This document shows, one piece after another, positions 12,513 to 25,273 of a stretch of 64,000 nt of DNA. The stretch lies in assembly GCA_016490735.1 (NCBI GenBank), contig JAEMWC010001401.1, forward strand, positions 100,001-164,000, given 5' to 3'. The translations under genes were made by a program, and so were the position numbers. Under the pieces are notes generated by a model, which did no database searches, was not told the DNA's origin, and saw nothing but the letters and a program-made list of their open reading frames with translations. This stretch comes from Pachyseris speciosa (taxonomy: Eukaryota > Cnidaria > Anthozoa > Scleractinia > Pachyseridae). Each line of letters starts with the position of its first letter. Positions within the stretch are counted from its first letter, which is position 1.

Positions 12513-13480
12513 CTTAAGGTATTAGGATACCCAAAATAACCATAGTTAGAAACAGAGCTTTTAAATGAGCGCTCGCAGAGGAAACCCCGGCAACCTATAC
12601 ATTTTCTGAAAGCTTAATATTTTTAGAAGTCAATGTCGTGATCAAAATTGTAGAAAAAGAAAACGCGTAATATATATTAAGAGGGAAAGCGAAGTCCAAG
12701 GCTTCGCCTTAATCACGTTCGTTTCCCCCACGCGAAAATTTGAGCGACACGGTTGACATCGGAAATGTTTCCTCACACTTCGCCCTCAAAAGAGGTGTCT
12801 GCGATTTTTCCCTTTTTTTTTCTTTGATACTAAAAGTGTTCACGTATCCTTCCACAAAACAGGCCATAAATTTAAACTGAAGCGAATTTCAAAAAAGCCG
12901 ACAGCTTTTTGCAAAGGACGTATCTTAAAACATTCGTGCCGGTTTGCAGCCTAATCGGTCAGAGGATGCGGGAAAAAGAGCTAAAAATGTTTACCCTTCA
13001 CCGAGATTTTATTTTATTTTATAGAGAAAAAGACGGAAAACCATTTCCCAGCTTGATACTAGTGCGTCTGGGTGTTACGAATCTGCTCATGGTGAAAGAG
13101 TAAATGACTCTCTTCTAGCTTCTCGCCATCCAGTTACTTTAACAATTTTTCCTGATTAAAATATGAGCCGCAATCGATTGAAGCGAGACTGTGTGCACGG
13201 TAATCTCTGAAGGGTATTCTGTCGCTCCTTCGCCGTTTGGGCTCATCTGGCGATGTAAATTGACACCGCGACTTTTTCTTGCGCTTTCGCGAGGACATCA
13301 CGACAATAAACACAGTAGAGCTAAGATAATTTTTCTGGAAAAAGTAATGATACCGAAGGCGATTAGAAGGAAGGATTGGGTGCACGCTTGTTTTATTGTG
13401 ATGAAATGCACGGCTACGAGTTCATATAACACGCGACTTGCAGTGAATATTAGGCGAGAACGTCACAAAACAATAGGCTT
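12513..13480. other. Region without recognised gene
   Basis: No recognisable coding or repeat structure. Frames at 12909-13103 and 13134-13385 lack known motifs. Confidence 0.5.
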
Positions 13481-13751
13481 ATTGGCCGTTTTCACACTAG
13501 AGACGAACAAATCGTCTGGACGGACAAATCGTCTGACGATTTGTCCGGCTGTTGTTCATCTGATGTGAAGTTAGGTCGTACTTTAGTCGACTTGTTCGTC
13601 TGGATGGACAAATCGTCTACTAAAAATCGTCTTCATAGACGGACAAATTCAGACGGTTTGTTCGTCTAAAAATTTGTTCGTCCCGTTTTCACACTAAGAC
13701 GACTTGTCCGTCTGAGACGATTTATCCGTCTCTAGTGTGAAAACGGCCAAT
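13481..13751. mobile_element. MITE with ATTGGCCG termini
   Basis: The left end (ATTGGCCGTTTTCACACTAG) reappears inverted at the right (CTAGTGTGAAAACGGCCAAT). The roughly 270-bp interior consists of repeated GACGGACAAATCGTCT modules in both orientations, including a second internal TTTTCACACTA near 13686. The palindromic edges hide the exact target duplication. Confidence 0.75.
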
Positions 13752-15190
13752 GAGCAAAAAAATGGCTCTGCACGTGCGTTTCACATTTTGGTAGATTTCT
13801 TTGCCGTCCTCTGCAAAACAACAACGTGAAATGACCAAATTTTAGGTTTTCTTGAGAACGTGAGCTCAGGACAACAATCTTTTGTTTCTTCTTCCCTACT
13901 TTGACGTCGTTCTTTGCAATTTAGTTCTTGGACAGTTCGCCAGCATTTTCCAAGCTCAACAAAGTGGAATAATCGTGAAAGAGTTACAGAAACGAGAAGT
14001 TGTATTTTGAAGTGACGTTTTCGTTGCAGTCACCGTCGTCGTTGCTTGAGGTCCCTATTAGTTTATAGCGGCGACAGAGCTGTTGGCAGAAACTTGTCAG
14101 CGCATAACAGCATCACAAAAATAGTTTTTCGTAATTCTTTTAAAAAGTAAAACAGCTTTTCTTTCCGTTCTTTTTACAAAAATGTTCATTCTAGTCTAAC
14201 TGATTCGATCATGAAAATTCTGGTATTTTCAATTTCGGGACAAAATCCGGGTATCCTTATACCTTAAAAACAGCAAGATTCCCTTCGTCGTCAACTGAAG
14301 GTCCTATTTTCTTATCAACTTGCTTTCATGGAGGGCTGTTTTTAGAGTCTTTCAGTTCACAATATTTACGAGGAAACATGAAGATGGAAACCGCTTAGAC
14401 AACGGCCTTACTTCGCTAACAACGATTGTAAACAACTTTGATTCCACTGACTGTAACGGGTTGATCACCACAGTCAGGATCAAAAATATCTCAACGAAAC
14501 AACAGTATTTATATTTGATTCAGTTCAAATGACTTACCCGAGTAAGGATTCCAAAGCAGTTCCCTTTTCCAATTGAGCTTCTAAGCACTCGCAAACGTTT
14601 TATTGGAAGCAAAATTAGCCTTCAGCAGAGTTCGCGCTCTAAGAGTTACATCTGGCGATAATCACTCAAGGAAAACTGACTGGTGCCTTAATATATACTT
14701 TTACCACATGAGCCACATGTCAACATATTGCAATTGTAATTTGTGGAATACAGTCCCCACGCCGAATTAATCTAAATTCAGTTCCAGAATGGCACATAGC
14801 GGGACAAATGATCCCTAACTTTTTATTTTCACCGTCATAATTTAACAAATTTCCCGTTATTTAACCACATTGCCTGTATATTGGCTGCCACAGTTGAATT
14901 CCTTTTGGCTTCACTTAATTTTAGCATGTGAAGGCTTGTCTGTACATAAAACAAAATCCTAGCCACTGTTAAAATAACACGCCTGGTTTTACCAGCACAA
15001 GCAAACTCCAAAACGAAAGTCGAGTGTACCTGTTCAATTTAACAGTTCTGATGGTCATCGGTTTCCAATACGTTCGGGGTTTTAAAATGAGCTAATTACG
15101 TTTATGTAGACGTCCGCACACGCATGTTTTAACTTCGAGGTAGTTAAGTTGGTCAACAGCTGCTTCTTGTTGACTTAAGGTGATTCGTCA
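13752..15190. other. Region without recognised gene
   Basis: Nothing recognisable on either strand; only short frames without motifs. Confidence 0.5.
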
Positions 15191-15350
15191 CAATAGGTGA
15201 GTTTCGAATTGTCGAAAAGAAAAGAACCACGTCGAGGTTCAGGGGAATCATTTTCGTTTTCCTTTGTTGTTAACAAAAAAATATGCAAATTATTCATCTG
15301 AACCTCGACTTGGTTCTTTTGTTCTTCCACAATTCAAAACTAGCCTATTG
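15191..15350. mobile_element. Short inverted-repeat element (~160 bp)
   Basis: The ends CAATAGGTGAGTTTCGAATT and AATTCAAAACTAGCCTATTG are imperfect inverted copies. The homology continues inward for about 50 bp (AACCACGTCGAGGTTCAG against CTGAACCTCGACTTGGTT), leaving a small AT-rich loop. It would fold into a long hairpin. No coding capacity. Confidence 0.7.
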
Positions 15351-17752
15351 CATGGCGTTTCCTTACTGCGCATAATTTATAATTATGGCATCATTTGGCG
15401 CGCTCTCGTGCACATTAGAAACGTGGCGTATTTGCCTAGACATTAGGTTTTGTCAGCCAAAATTTTCCCTTTGTTGTCGTGTTGCAAAGAAACGAGCACG
15501 GTGACCACTGTAGCAGGGGCTTTTCGAGGGTTTCACTTCCATTGCTGAGCGAGAGGTGCCCTGCCACCTTCCGGGATCTTTCTACATCAAGTGGATCAGA
15601 GCTTCGTTCAGGAACATGGCGTTTATTGTAGATCTTGACTCATTTCGTTACAGGCAGAACTCAAAGCTCTTACTGACAGGCGAACTGTCATATGCGAATT
15701 CCGACCAATAATATTCGAACAGCTCATTCACTTACGTAAGCTTAGCGAATAGAAGAAATTGTCACTTTTCACACCTTTACAATTTAAAGCTCATTTCACA
15801 TTCCAAAGACTTTCTTCCAAAGGCAGGTGGAAAAGACCTAAATGAATCGCTTCATGATCAGAAAGACTTTGATGTTTGCGAACTTCACTTAAAATCTAGT
15901 TTTACAGAAAAACGTCCCGTAACACCACCATTTTATCGGTGTATTTACTGGTAATAAGAGCACGAAAAACATATTTTAAGGACAAAAATAGTTTAATAGT
16001 AGAAGTTGGATTCTTTATACATAAATGATGTGAAACTCTGCATTTGGAGCCAGGGAGGAATAAGGGATGATGACAAAGTGGTCCATTATCCTTACATCAA
16101 ATGCAAGATCAGGCAATTTGGGAAATCACCATACTGAAAGATTATTGCCCAGACAAACGTACACATAGTCAATTAGGCTCTAGGTTTCACTACTATTCAT
16201 ATTGTTTGTTACATGATAACATTTTTTTTTCGGTTGTTTAAGTTGCGAATATTTCTCGCTCAACTCGGTAAAAACACTCATAATAACAGGCATGTAGGGC
16301 GAAAACCATCACGGTGACTCCGTCTTTTTATTGCGTTTTTTCCTATGTTATGTCCTATGCATTGATATCAATTGCGCAAAGTTTGAAAAAAAATCTTAAT
16401 AGTGCATTCTTTTCGAGGGAATTACCTTAAAAGATATTAAAAAGTTTTTATCCACATTGTCTTCTATGCTATCGATTTATAGACATCCGCTAGTGCCATA
16501 ACCGATTCTAATGAAATTCCTTTATTGGTTTTCCTTGTTTTTAATTGATCTGTATGTTTTCATCTTAAATTTCCCTGCACAAAAGATATAGAAGGGGACA
16601 TAACTTGAATTGTACTTAGCAGTCTATAAAAAGGGCGATTCCTCCTGATAAATGGCTAAAACTAGAAACGTCTATGCTTGAGTGTTTTTAAAGTGGTCAA
16701 GTTTCCTTATCAACTCTGTTGATAATACTGTATTCATTATAAAGAAGGAAGATGGCCGATTGTCCATGAAACTTCCGTTTCAGCTGTTTCAAGATCCCCA
16801 TTTAAGTTTTGACCCAAATTGATCAAAGTAAGTGGCATAAGTACACACCTCATTAATCAATGCTGTGCCGTATTTCAACTGAAATGTGTCGATTATGACC
16901 GCATAAATGATCTAAACATTAGCTAGTGTCCTGTGTTTGAGTAGCTCTATGTTGAACTTTATCAGCTGTTTTAACTTTTTTTCTTGTCAGTCAAATGACC
17001 TTTTTTTGGTTACAACTAAGCCAAGAGGTATGGAAAATTTCTCTCTTTTTTTTTTCAACATTAACAAGGTCAACTATCCCAGGGAAGCTAAGTTAAAGTA
17101 GACAGAAGCTGATATTACGAAAAAACAAAGACCGACTAAAAACAAGGTGTCTTTTAATAACAAAAGAAAAATAAATAAAATGATAATAATTTCATTTGTT
17201 GTATGGTTGCAATCATTGACATATATTAGTACTGAATATAATTATTAAGCAAATTAAAGGGCGGAAAGGTTTCATGTCCAAATGAAAGTTGGACGTTTCT
17301 TTATGTTAATTTACAGTGACCGGTCTTACCTGGTGTTGGACCATATTTATTGACCAATCTGATTGGACGACGGGACTAATTTTACAATTATTTTCCATAG
17401 AAAACACCACACATCGCAAAGCGACGTCCTGTTTTCCTATGCTTTCTATCTATAATTTTAGAAGACGCTACTTCTTCATCTTTAGCCGATAAGACCATCA
17501 ACAAAAGCCCTTGTTTTTGTCTTTTAATTATGTTTACGCCAACTGTGTACGTGAAATAGGTCTGAAATAGGGTATCAAAGTTTTGGTCAGGTCTGAAATA
17601 GGGTAAGGAAAATCGCAGACTTTGGTCTGAAATAGGATGAGGGTTTCAGGAAGCGGACCGCACACCCCCACCCAGGGCTTTCACTTGAAAAATCAGTTTT
17701 AAAAACTATTTTCGGTCTGCAAAGCCCGTGTCAAACGCCGTACTTTACAGTC
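15351..17752. other. Region without recognised gene
   Basis: No recognisable gene. A short GGTCTGAAATAGGGT-like motif repeats about three times at 17560-17630. Otherwise unremarkable AT-rich sequence. Confidence 0.5.
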
Positions 17753-18026
17753 GATTCGTCTATGTTAGCAGACGAATCGTGTTACCGGAAGTCGATTCGC
17801 AAGAGTCTTAGACAGAATACCCTTGAAAGGCAACGGGGAGGGTGGAATACGTTGTCGATTCGACTCGATTCGATCGATTCGTCTGTGTTGGCAGTTGAAT
17901 CGTCTCACCTACATATACATTACATCACTTTATTTACCCTCGGATTGTAGAGTAGCTTGTGCAGCTAATATCTCCCAGCATTTAACCAACAGATGAGAGA
18001 TAGACCACCACACCGGGAACTACGTC

Positions 18027-18059
<33 letters not shown>

Positions 18060-18338
18060 TACGTCCCACAGAATCAATTATGAAGAGGTGTGAGACGGGG
18101 CCTACGGTTTATCGTCCTTATCCGAGAAGACTAGAAAGTCTAACCATTTGCAGATGTTATTACAAAGGCAGCACGTTCTCCTCGATTATTTAAGACCCTG
18201 AGTGTTGGTCCGGCCGGGATTTGAACCCGCGACCTCCCGCACGCTAGTCCGGTGCCCTGCCACTGAGCTAACCGGTTGGCGAGAGTCTTAGACACAATAC
18301 CGCTGCAAGGCAACAGGGAGGTTGGAAACGTTGTCGAT
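17753..18338. repeat. Second locus of ~120-bp repeat, split by SINE
   Basis: About 1.3 units of the repeat described at 11868-12305 occur at 17753-17909, in the same orientation, and a partial unit occurs at 18281-18338. The gap is filled by a SINE in the minus orientation, and about 14 nt of the unit is missing at the junction. The first unit is closest to the first unit at 11868 (both have CTATGTTAGCAGAC), which suggests copying of a block rather than independent arrays. Confidence 0.8.
17910..18280 (-). mobile_element. tRNA-derived SINE (minus)
   Basis: On the minus strand a tRNA-like head starts at 18280 with GCCAACCGGTTAGCTCAGTGG (A-box region), followed by the B-box GGTTCAAATCCC. A body of about 280 bp and a tail with TAAATAAAGTGATG end near 17910. 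The head-less body also occurs at about 31787-32005 in plus orientation. The short protein frame over this stretch is not a gene. Confidence 0.8.
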
Positions 18339-18954
18339 TCAATTTAATGTCATTAAAACTAGAACAAACACTCTAGTGTTTGGCATGATTTACTTCAGTG
18401 AAGAAATCATTCTTAGCTATCTGACTGACAAAATTTCACGGCCGAGACCGCTCTATCATACTGCCGCCAAACTACTGTCATATCTTAGGTTTATGTCTTT
18501 GTACTTCTCTCAATATACCTAATAAGGTGGAAAAGAAAATGATGACAGCTTTTTATTCGTGGCAGCAAAATTCGCAAACAGTCATTTACCAAAAAATTTA
18601 ATTATGCCTTGTTCAACTTTTATTTTGGGACAAGAACAGCAGCGACTGAACGCAACGATTTTTTTCCACAGACGAAAACGGAAGAAATTTAAAGTAAAAA
18701 AAGTCTAGAAGTTGTTAAACTAACAATTAAAAGTAAAAACATCATTTCAACTTTACATGCCCAAACTAATAAATTAGCACTTGCTGTCCTCACGCCATGA
18801 AGAGAAATACTGCTCTGACACCTGGTACTTTTAGTGCAAAAGTGCAAGTGACAAAATTGGAAACATAACAAATGAACACATTAGCAAGGAGCAAAACGTT
18901 TGGAACTCTTTTCGAAACGTGCCCGATGACAATCTTTTGCACACTTTTCAGCCT
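18339..18954. other. Region without recognised gene
   Basis: No recognisable feature between the two repeat arrays. Confidence 0.5.
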
Positions 18955-19640
18955 CTGTTCTTCTGTGCCCACTATTCCTTATGTCCAGTGTTCCTCTCTG
19001 CTGTCTGTTTCTCTGTGCCCATCGTTCCTCCCTGCCTAATGTTCCTCTGTGCCCATTGTTCCTCTATGCATACTATTCTTCTGTACCTACTGTTCCTCTG
19101 TGCCCACTGTGCCTACTGTTCCTCTGTGCCTACTGTACCTCTGTTCCTACTGTTCCTCTGTTCATAATGTTCCTCTATGCCCACTGTACGTCTGTGCCTA
19201 CTGTTTCTCTGTTCTTACTGTTCCTCTGTTCCTACTGTTCCTCTGTGCGTACTGTAACTCTGTTCCTACTGTTCCTCTGTTCCTACTGTTCCTCTGTGCC
19301 CACTGTTCCTCTGTGCCCACTGTTCCTCCTTGCCTAATGTTCCTCTGTTCCTCTATGCCCTCTGTTCCTACTGTTCCTCTGTGCCCAATGTTCCTGTGTG
19401 CCCACTGTTCCTCTGTTCCTGCTGTTCCTCTGTGCCTACTGTTCCTCCTTGCCTAATAATCCTCTGTTCCTCTATGCCCTCTGTTCCTACTGTTCCTCTG
19501 TGCCCAATGTTCCTGTGTGCCCACTGTTCCTCTGTTCCTGCTGTTCCTCTGTGCCTACTGTTCCTCCTTGCCTAATGTTCCTCTATTCCTCTTTGCCCTC
19601 TGTTCCTCTGTGCCCAATGTTCCTGTGTGCCCACTGGAGG
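18955..19640. repeat. 17-bp minisatellite, inverse orientation
   Basis: An array of TGTTCCTCTGTGCCCAC, the reverse complement of the 17-bp unit at 10015-11725, with CTAC and GTTC variants. From about 19321 there is a higher-order repeat: a seven-monomer block starting TGTTCCTCCTTGCCTAAT recurs at about 19321, 19440 and 19559, that is every 119 bp. Open plus-strand frames of up to 135 codons are artefacts of the stop-free unit. Confidence 0.9.
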
Positions 19641-19669
19641 CAAAAAAAAAATCGAAACCGTCCACCAGG

Positions 19670-20333
19670 GAAACACAAATAGAGCTAGACAGACTAGATA
19701 GCCAGCAAATACTAACAACGCGTTTATTCTACGAGGTCACAACATATACCCTTCAAACAATAGCTAACTAATAATTAGAACAATTCTCAGCAAACCTTCG
19801 AGCATCAAAGTCTCCTCCTTTTCTGAAAACGTTTGACGCATATGTGTCGAATGTTCACTTGTCTATGACATGATCTCGAATATAGTGGTCTTCTCTATCA
19901 CCGAAGCCCGGGAACCGAAGTCACGGCTAACCGCACGCTGACGAATCCGACAAACAAACTGATCAACGGTTTCACTGATTTCCTGTGCAATCTGCAGAAA
20001 CATGCGCCTCTCAAACGGGACGTTTGCCTTTGGAACGAAGTAGTCATCAAGTGTCCGCGAAACCAGTGCTTCTAACGAACCGACACCAACGGAAACAGAA
20101 ATGCTTCTAACACCTCCCGACTCGCTGGTTGAACCACTAGCGTTAGCTCCGCTCATCTCGCCGCCGCTTATAAACCGCCGTTGAAAAGAGAAAAATCTCG
20201 ACAAATACCTCCGAAACCGCGAGTGAAAAAGAACAATCCCTGTCGCTTACTGTAGAACCCCGAAACACAAATAGAGACCGCCAGCGAGTACTTCCAACAC
20301 GTTTATTCTTCGAGGTCACAACACACTATTCGT
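19670..20333. repeat. ~75-bp direct repeats flanking gag remnant
   Basis: A segment beginning GAAACACAAATAGAG and ending GTTTATTCTACGAGGTCACA at 19670-19743 recurs with differences at 20262-20332. The two copies bracket the gag pseudogene. They could be pieces of long terminal repeats of a decayed Gypsy-type element or a local duplication; no complete LTR is evident. Confidence 0.5.
19770..20156 (-). pseudogene. Gypsy-type retrotransposon gag fragment
   Basis: From a possible ATG at 20156 the minus strand encodes a Ser/Gly-rich start (MSGANASGS), then DDYFVPKANVPFERR and ETVDQFVCRIRQRA. This is the pattern I know from Gag proteins of Ty3/Gypsy elements of invertebrates. The first frame ends at 19863, but the similarity continues in another frame (YIRDHVID, then ARRFAENC) to about 19770, so there is a frameshift near 19905. 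The protein is also far too short: the stretch that normally precedes DDYF in Gag is missing, so an internal deletion is likely. No protease, reverse transcriptase or integrase follows. It is a decayed fragment. Confidence 0.7.
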
Positions 20334-20400
20334 CATTTCCGTCACCAGTTGTTGCAGTGCACGTTGAACGAAAGCGGTGTGTTAAGGCCGTAAATCTCCT

Positions 20401-20830
20401 TTGCCAAAAATGTTAGTTTTCCGACCGTTTCAACAGAATTCTTGTTCAATTTGGCTAAAAAGTGAAAATTCCAAACCATATACGAAAAATGAGGCCTTTT
20501 CATTGAATTTCGTGTTAGTTACAGGGAATCGAAAAATTGAGCCCAAATCGGTTTCCTCCCTTTACTCTTCTTGTACTGTAAGCCAACCTTTTGTAACCGT
20601 GAGCGCCCACAGTACTTTGGTCCGCCGGCGTTCCATGCAAATAAACATTGCTGAAACCGTACCAGAAAGAGACAAGATCGGGGGATATAGAAGGATATGG
20701 AAGCAGAAAATATTCACAAATCAGAAGGATTTCATTTCGACAATCTTTATCGTACAAAGAAAACATATTTTGGAATTAACAAGGTGAGACTTTGTCGTGT
20801 ACGATCGAACAGAACTCCTCTGTACCCTGT
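20401..20830. other. Unassigned open frame next to repeat fragment
   Basis: A plus-strand frame of 128 codons spans 20401-20787 with no motif I recognise. It adjoins the transposon fragment at 20830-21017, so it may be part of that element's interior. I would not call it a gene. Confidence 0.3.
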
Positions 20831-21017
20831 GCCAAAAACAGCAATTACGACCTTTCCGAAAACCTTAGGGGCTATGATTTCTCCATTGAGAATCTTTTAG
20901 GCCACGTTTTAGTCGCGAAAATCCGAGTGCACTCTTTCATCGACGCCGAAAACCCGAGGCGAATTACCCTCCACCGAACAGATATCTACCGAAACTTGTC
21001 GTTGAGTGCTCCTGATT
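20830..21017. mobile_element. Fragment of CAGGGGC-ended element
   Basis: This stretch matches, in opposite orientation, the left half of the element at 44783-45229. It includes a GCAATTACGACC-like start, GATATCTACCGAAACTTGTCG and a degraded terminus (GAGTGCTCCTGA instead of GGGTGCCCCTG). The copies still translate similarly over about 55 codons, probably from shared ancestry rather than coding constraint. Confidence 0.7.
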
Positions 21018-24000
21018 AGCACCTGGTCATCAACGTAAGTTTTCGTCATTATCAAGTATTAAGGAGAGTAACTGGCAATTGGCTTGGTTTTATTGCGATG
21101 TGAACGCATTATATTTAAAGTAAACAAGTCTTGCTTCTTGTTTCTGTTGATATAATTTTGATCGACGATTTTGCTATAACGTTTAGATTCTCTGCTGTGG
21201 TGAAGCTTAGTGGTGACTCAAGCGGAGTAGAGCTGGGATCGTGGCAGATGTCGACAACAGTTACGGTGAAAAAAAAACTCAACATCATTGTTTGTTGCTG
21301 TGGGCAACAAACGTTGAACAATATTGAGCCGCGTTATCACTGATTTCTCTTAGATTGTCACACTCAACAGCTTTTTTGGAATAAAACGTTATCTGTCAAA
21401 AATGAATTTTACTTCGTTGTGGTAGATTTTGAGATTGAGCACACTGCCTGTTATTGAAAGGCCTTCAAATACTGCGTAGTTGGTCAGTCGCCACCTGCAG
21501 CCGCACTTGAAGTGACCTTGTGTTCCGCGGGATGCGGATTTAGAAATATTATTACTTTAATCTAAACCATTGCAAACTCAAGTCCACTTAATTGAAATAC
21601 AAAATCCACATTCTTAATTCCAACTTCCATTAACTTATGTCCGTCAGAGTCGGTTGGTTTATTTAGAACCAGATTAGCTCAAAAAGCGATACTTGCGCAA
21701 ACCAATAGGCAAACAGATCTGGTATCAGTACGAACTTAAGGCTGGGCTGGTTTAAACACAATGGAGTTGTATCAGTCTTGGTAGCAACCAGTAGGACAGC
21801 CCTCCGGTAAATCGGCGAAACTCTAGCTCTCTAAAGTTTTCTGGCGAAAAGAAAAGAAACACCCATTACGTAACACTTCAACGGCGGACGGGAAATTTGT
21901 TGCGAAAAATGGATTTCCCTCCATAGAAATACTGTCAGAAGAAGAGTAATTTCGCACCAAAATTAACGGATGCGCAAAACTTTTTATACCTCAAGGATTT
22001 CAGAGGATAATTTTCCCTCTTCTATAGATGGTGGGTGCCATTTTCTTGTCGTTTACTATTGAATGAAAGAGGTTTCACTGCCCGGCTGTGGTCTGTACTT
22101 GATACCAACTTGACCGCAACTGATTACTTGAAGTATACGGCGTAGGCTTTATGAAAATTGAGGGCCGCTTTTCAGAGTGTTGTGCCAAAGAAATATTTCT
22201 ATTGCGTCGTATTTTCATTGGACAGTCGTGTTACTTTTTGTTTGTTTAAGGTTATTAAATTTTCGAAGGGCGTGAACCTCTTTATGAGAGAATCTCCACA
22301 ATTCTTGGATATCGAATAAATTAAACAAAGAATTAAATTGGACCAATCGCACGGCATCCCGCGAAGAGTTGTGTAAAATTGGTTTATCTTTCGCCAATCC
22401 CTTTCCTCCTTTAGCTGTCAGCTGTTGTAAAATACCACACAGCTGCATTTATTGGGTTTATTATTAAATATTATTATTATTATTATTTCTTTCTGGCTCA
22501 AGTAACAGAAAGAGCTATAAACCTCATTCATTTTGATTTTACCTGCAGCTGTAGAATTCAAAAAGTCTCCTTCTAATCGATAAAACTAGGATCGGACTTG
22601 AAATGATTTCAAAATTTAATTCAAAATTTCAGGAGTTGAGTGTCAACAACCGAAAGATCTATTTGCATAAAGGTGTTATAGGATGGAACTTTTAATTTTT
22701 AAAAACGGTAAACGCAGGCCGTACCGGAAATTCATATAAATGAAAATAAAGGATTGGATTTATTTTGTGATCATACTGATAAAATGATTTTGATCATCTG
22801 ATTACTCATTCTTTTCATATCTTAAAATCCAAAATCTGTTTCTTTTGCAGTTATTTGTCAGACTATAATGAACGGTTTGAAACCACTGTTTTTTAAGCCG
22901 AGAAACATTCATTTGGACAAATGTGACCATAACTTAACACGAATTTGTAGAAGTATGCAAGTGAGTAGAGTCTCAAAGTTTGGTTTTGACTTCCAGTATA
23001 TATCACTTGCAAATACGATTGTTAATTCTTTTGTGAACGCAAACAAAACAAGTCGCCAAACTCCTAGGTCGACATCTGAGAATTATAATAAAAATTAATG
23101 AACCTTGGGCAATTATCTAAGCATTTATCCTCAACTTGTTTATCCCCGTGTAAAAAGAAATCGCTTAAAGTTTTAGCATGATTTATCCCTGTGAAGTGCT
23201 GGATCGTGGAGTGAATGGAATCTGTGTTGTCCAGCTTTCAGTTCAACGAACATTTTTCAGTGGTGGTCGGTGAAGAAAGGCTTCAACAAAGAATGGATTA
23301 CTTGCACTGCCAGGACTTACACCAAAGCAAAACTAATTAGCTTGTTTATGATTAATCCTCTGTTAAGCCTTCAAACCTATTGTTTCTTTTGTAATTCTTT
23401 CGTACCTAATGATTTCTTTATATTTTTTTTTCACGCGTTTGAAACCGCAGTCTTTAAGCTGAGACACAACATGGCTTGTGGCCATCAATAGTTTTGATGC
23501 TTTAAAGAAGTTTGCTTCAACACTCGACGCTGCTTTTAAAAAAGCCATTGAATGAAAAGAAACCTAATCTCAACCAGCACAAACACATAAACCTGACACT
23601 CAAATCGTCTCTTATTTAAACTATTTACTGGAGCAGGCAATATTGTAAACGCAATGTAACGAACCTTGTAATTTCGCGCGCGTTATAAATTCAACGGCGA
23701 TTTAAAAAACTGTACACTGGTGATGACGGATGTACCGAGGAAACATGTCTGGGAAATTAAAGAAAGTTGTATTGTTTTTGCGACAAAATACATTTTTGTG
23801 TGGGCGACCTGTGGTAGCTCACACTTGTCCGTCCGTCCCTAACACATCACATGACGTCCCTTGGGAGTAAGGAGACCAATCAGACAAAAGAATTACATCA
23901 TCCTTTCAGTCGAATGTAGTTGAATCCAGGCCCCAAGTGCATATTTTCTCGTTATAAGGCAGCGACCGTCGGAATCGGCGTTAGAACACTTTGCGCGAAA

Positions 24001-24442
24001 ATGGTCATACATTCTCCTCAAAAGAGCAAAGTAAAGGGGGTCAAAATGCATCAACGCATCTACAACGAGGAAATATCTTTTCAAGGCTTGAATTCATGAG
24101 AAATTCCACGTATACAGCAGTGTAATCGATCGAAGCATATGAAATTCAAGCTTATCAGGCGGTTTATCAGTTGTTTGAAACCGATGACTTTCCCAGAACC
24201 CAGTCGATCGGCAGACTCCACAAAATTGTCAGCGAGTAGAGAACACGAAATCTTCGCTTGGATTGTGACAAAAGGAACGGCGATAAAATATTGAGATATA
24301 AGGACCCCTCCCTAACGTCTTAAATTGTCTCAGACACACGTGACCAGACCCAACCAGGGTCTCTTCTCTCTCGTTCCAGGGGGCGGGAAGAGGAGAGATC
24401 CTGGGAACGAGGTTGCAGGTTAATGGCATTTTTAAGATAATA
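21018..24442. other. Region without recognised gene
   Basis: No gene or repeat family recognised. Frames under 80 codons have no motifs. A short ATT microsatellite occurs at about 22465-22487. Confidence 0.5.
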
Positions 24443-24938
24443 CAGTATAAACGCACGTGTAAGAACCTACTTTTTTAGAGTTTGGCAAGACAGGTTCTTA
24501 TATTTTGGGGTACTTACTGGCATTTTAGGCTAAGTAGGTTCTTAATTATGTTCTTAATTTTTACGGAGTAGAAAATAGTATAATATATGGTTTGTTCTTC
24601 ATTATAAACTGTTATTTTATGATACAGGCATGGAACACTTAAACCAAGACCAAGATTACATACAAATGATACATTCTTTTAATTGTAGCAGAATTGTTTT
24701 ATAACAACAGTTTACATTTAACATACATTGTGCATTTTTAGTTTCACTGTGCAATTTTTTGATCTCTAAAGACAACCTTTTTGGTAAAATATTATAAATA
24801 AAATAGTTTAACCCCACATATAAGAACCTGTTGGAATTTTTTTGGCTAAACAGGTTCTTATATTTTGGGGTATTAAAGTAGCAAATTTCTGCCAGGAGGT
24901 TCTTAATTTTCTAGGTTCTTACACGCGGGTTTTTACTG
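24443..24938. mobile_element. MITE with CAGTA...TACTG termini (copy 1)
   Basis: The ends CAGTATAAACGCACGTGTAA and TTACACGCGGGTTTTTACTG are inverted copies. Inside, AAGAACCT/AGGTTCTTA modules repeat several times (about 24470, 24490, 24538, 24825, 24850, 24899). TA precedes the left end but TC follows the right. It belongs to the same family as the element at 39260-39688, where the TA duplication is intact. Confidence 0.75.
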
Positions 24939-25273
24939 TCTGCTGGCCTGTTTAGTCAGCTAAATAGTACGCTTTGTTTTGAAAATAGAGCATTGTTAAT
25001 TTCGAATTTTTTTTACAATGCGTGACATTTGGATTGCTTCTGAGAAACATGTCACATACACGGAAATCTCGATCCGGTTCTGAGTAACCAATATGTTAAG
25101 AGAAGTGTCTATGCGAATGTTTTCAAGCTTAGCAGAGAGAAAACATGTTTTGAGAGAGCCAAAGGAAACTCCAGATGTTGCCATTTAATTTGGAGGCAAA
25201 CAACGAATATAGATGGCAATTTTTGGCGCCTTTTTACAAATATCCCTGGCGTGACATTTCCGGTTATCTCTTA

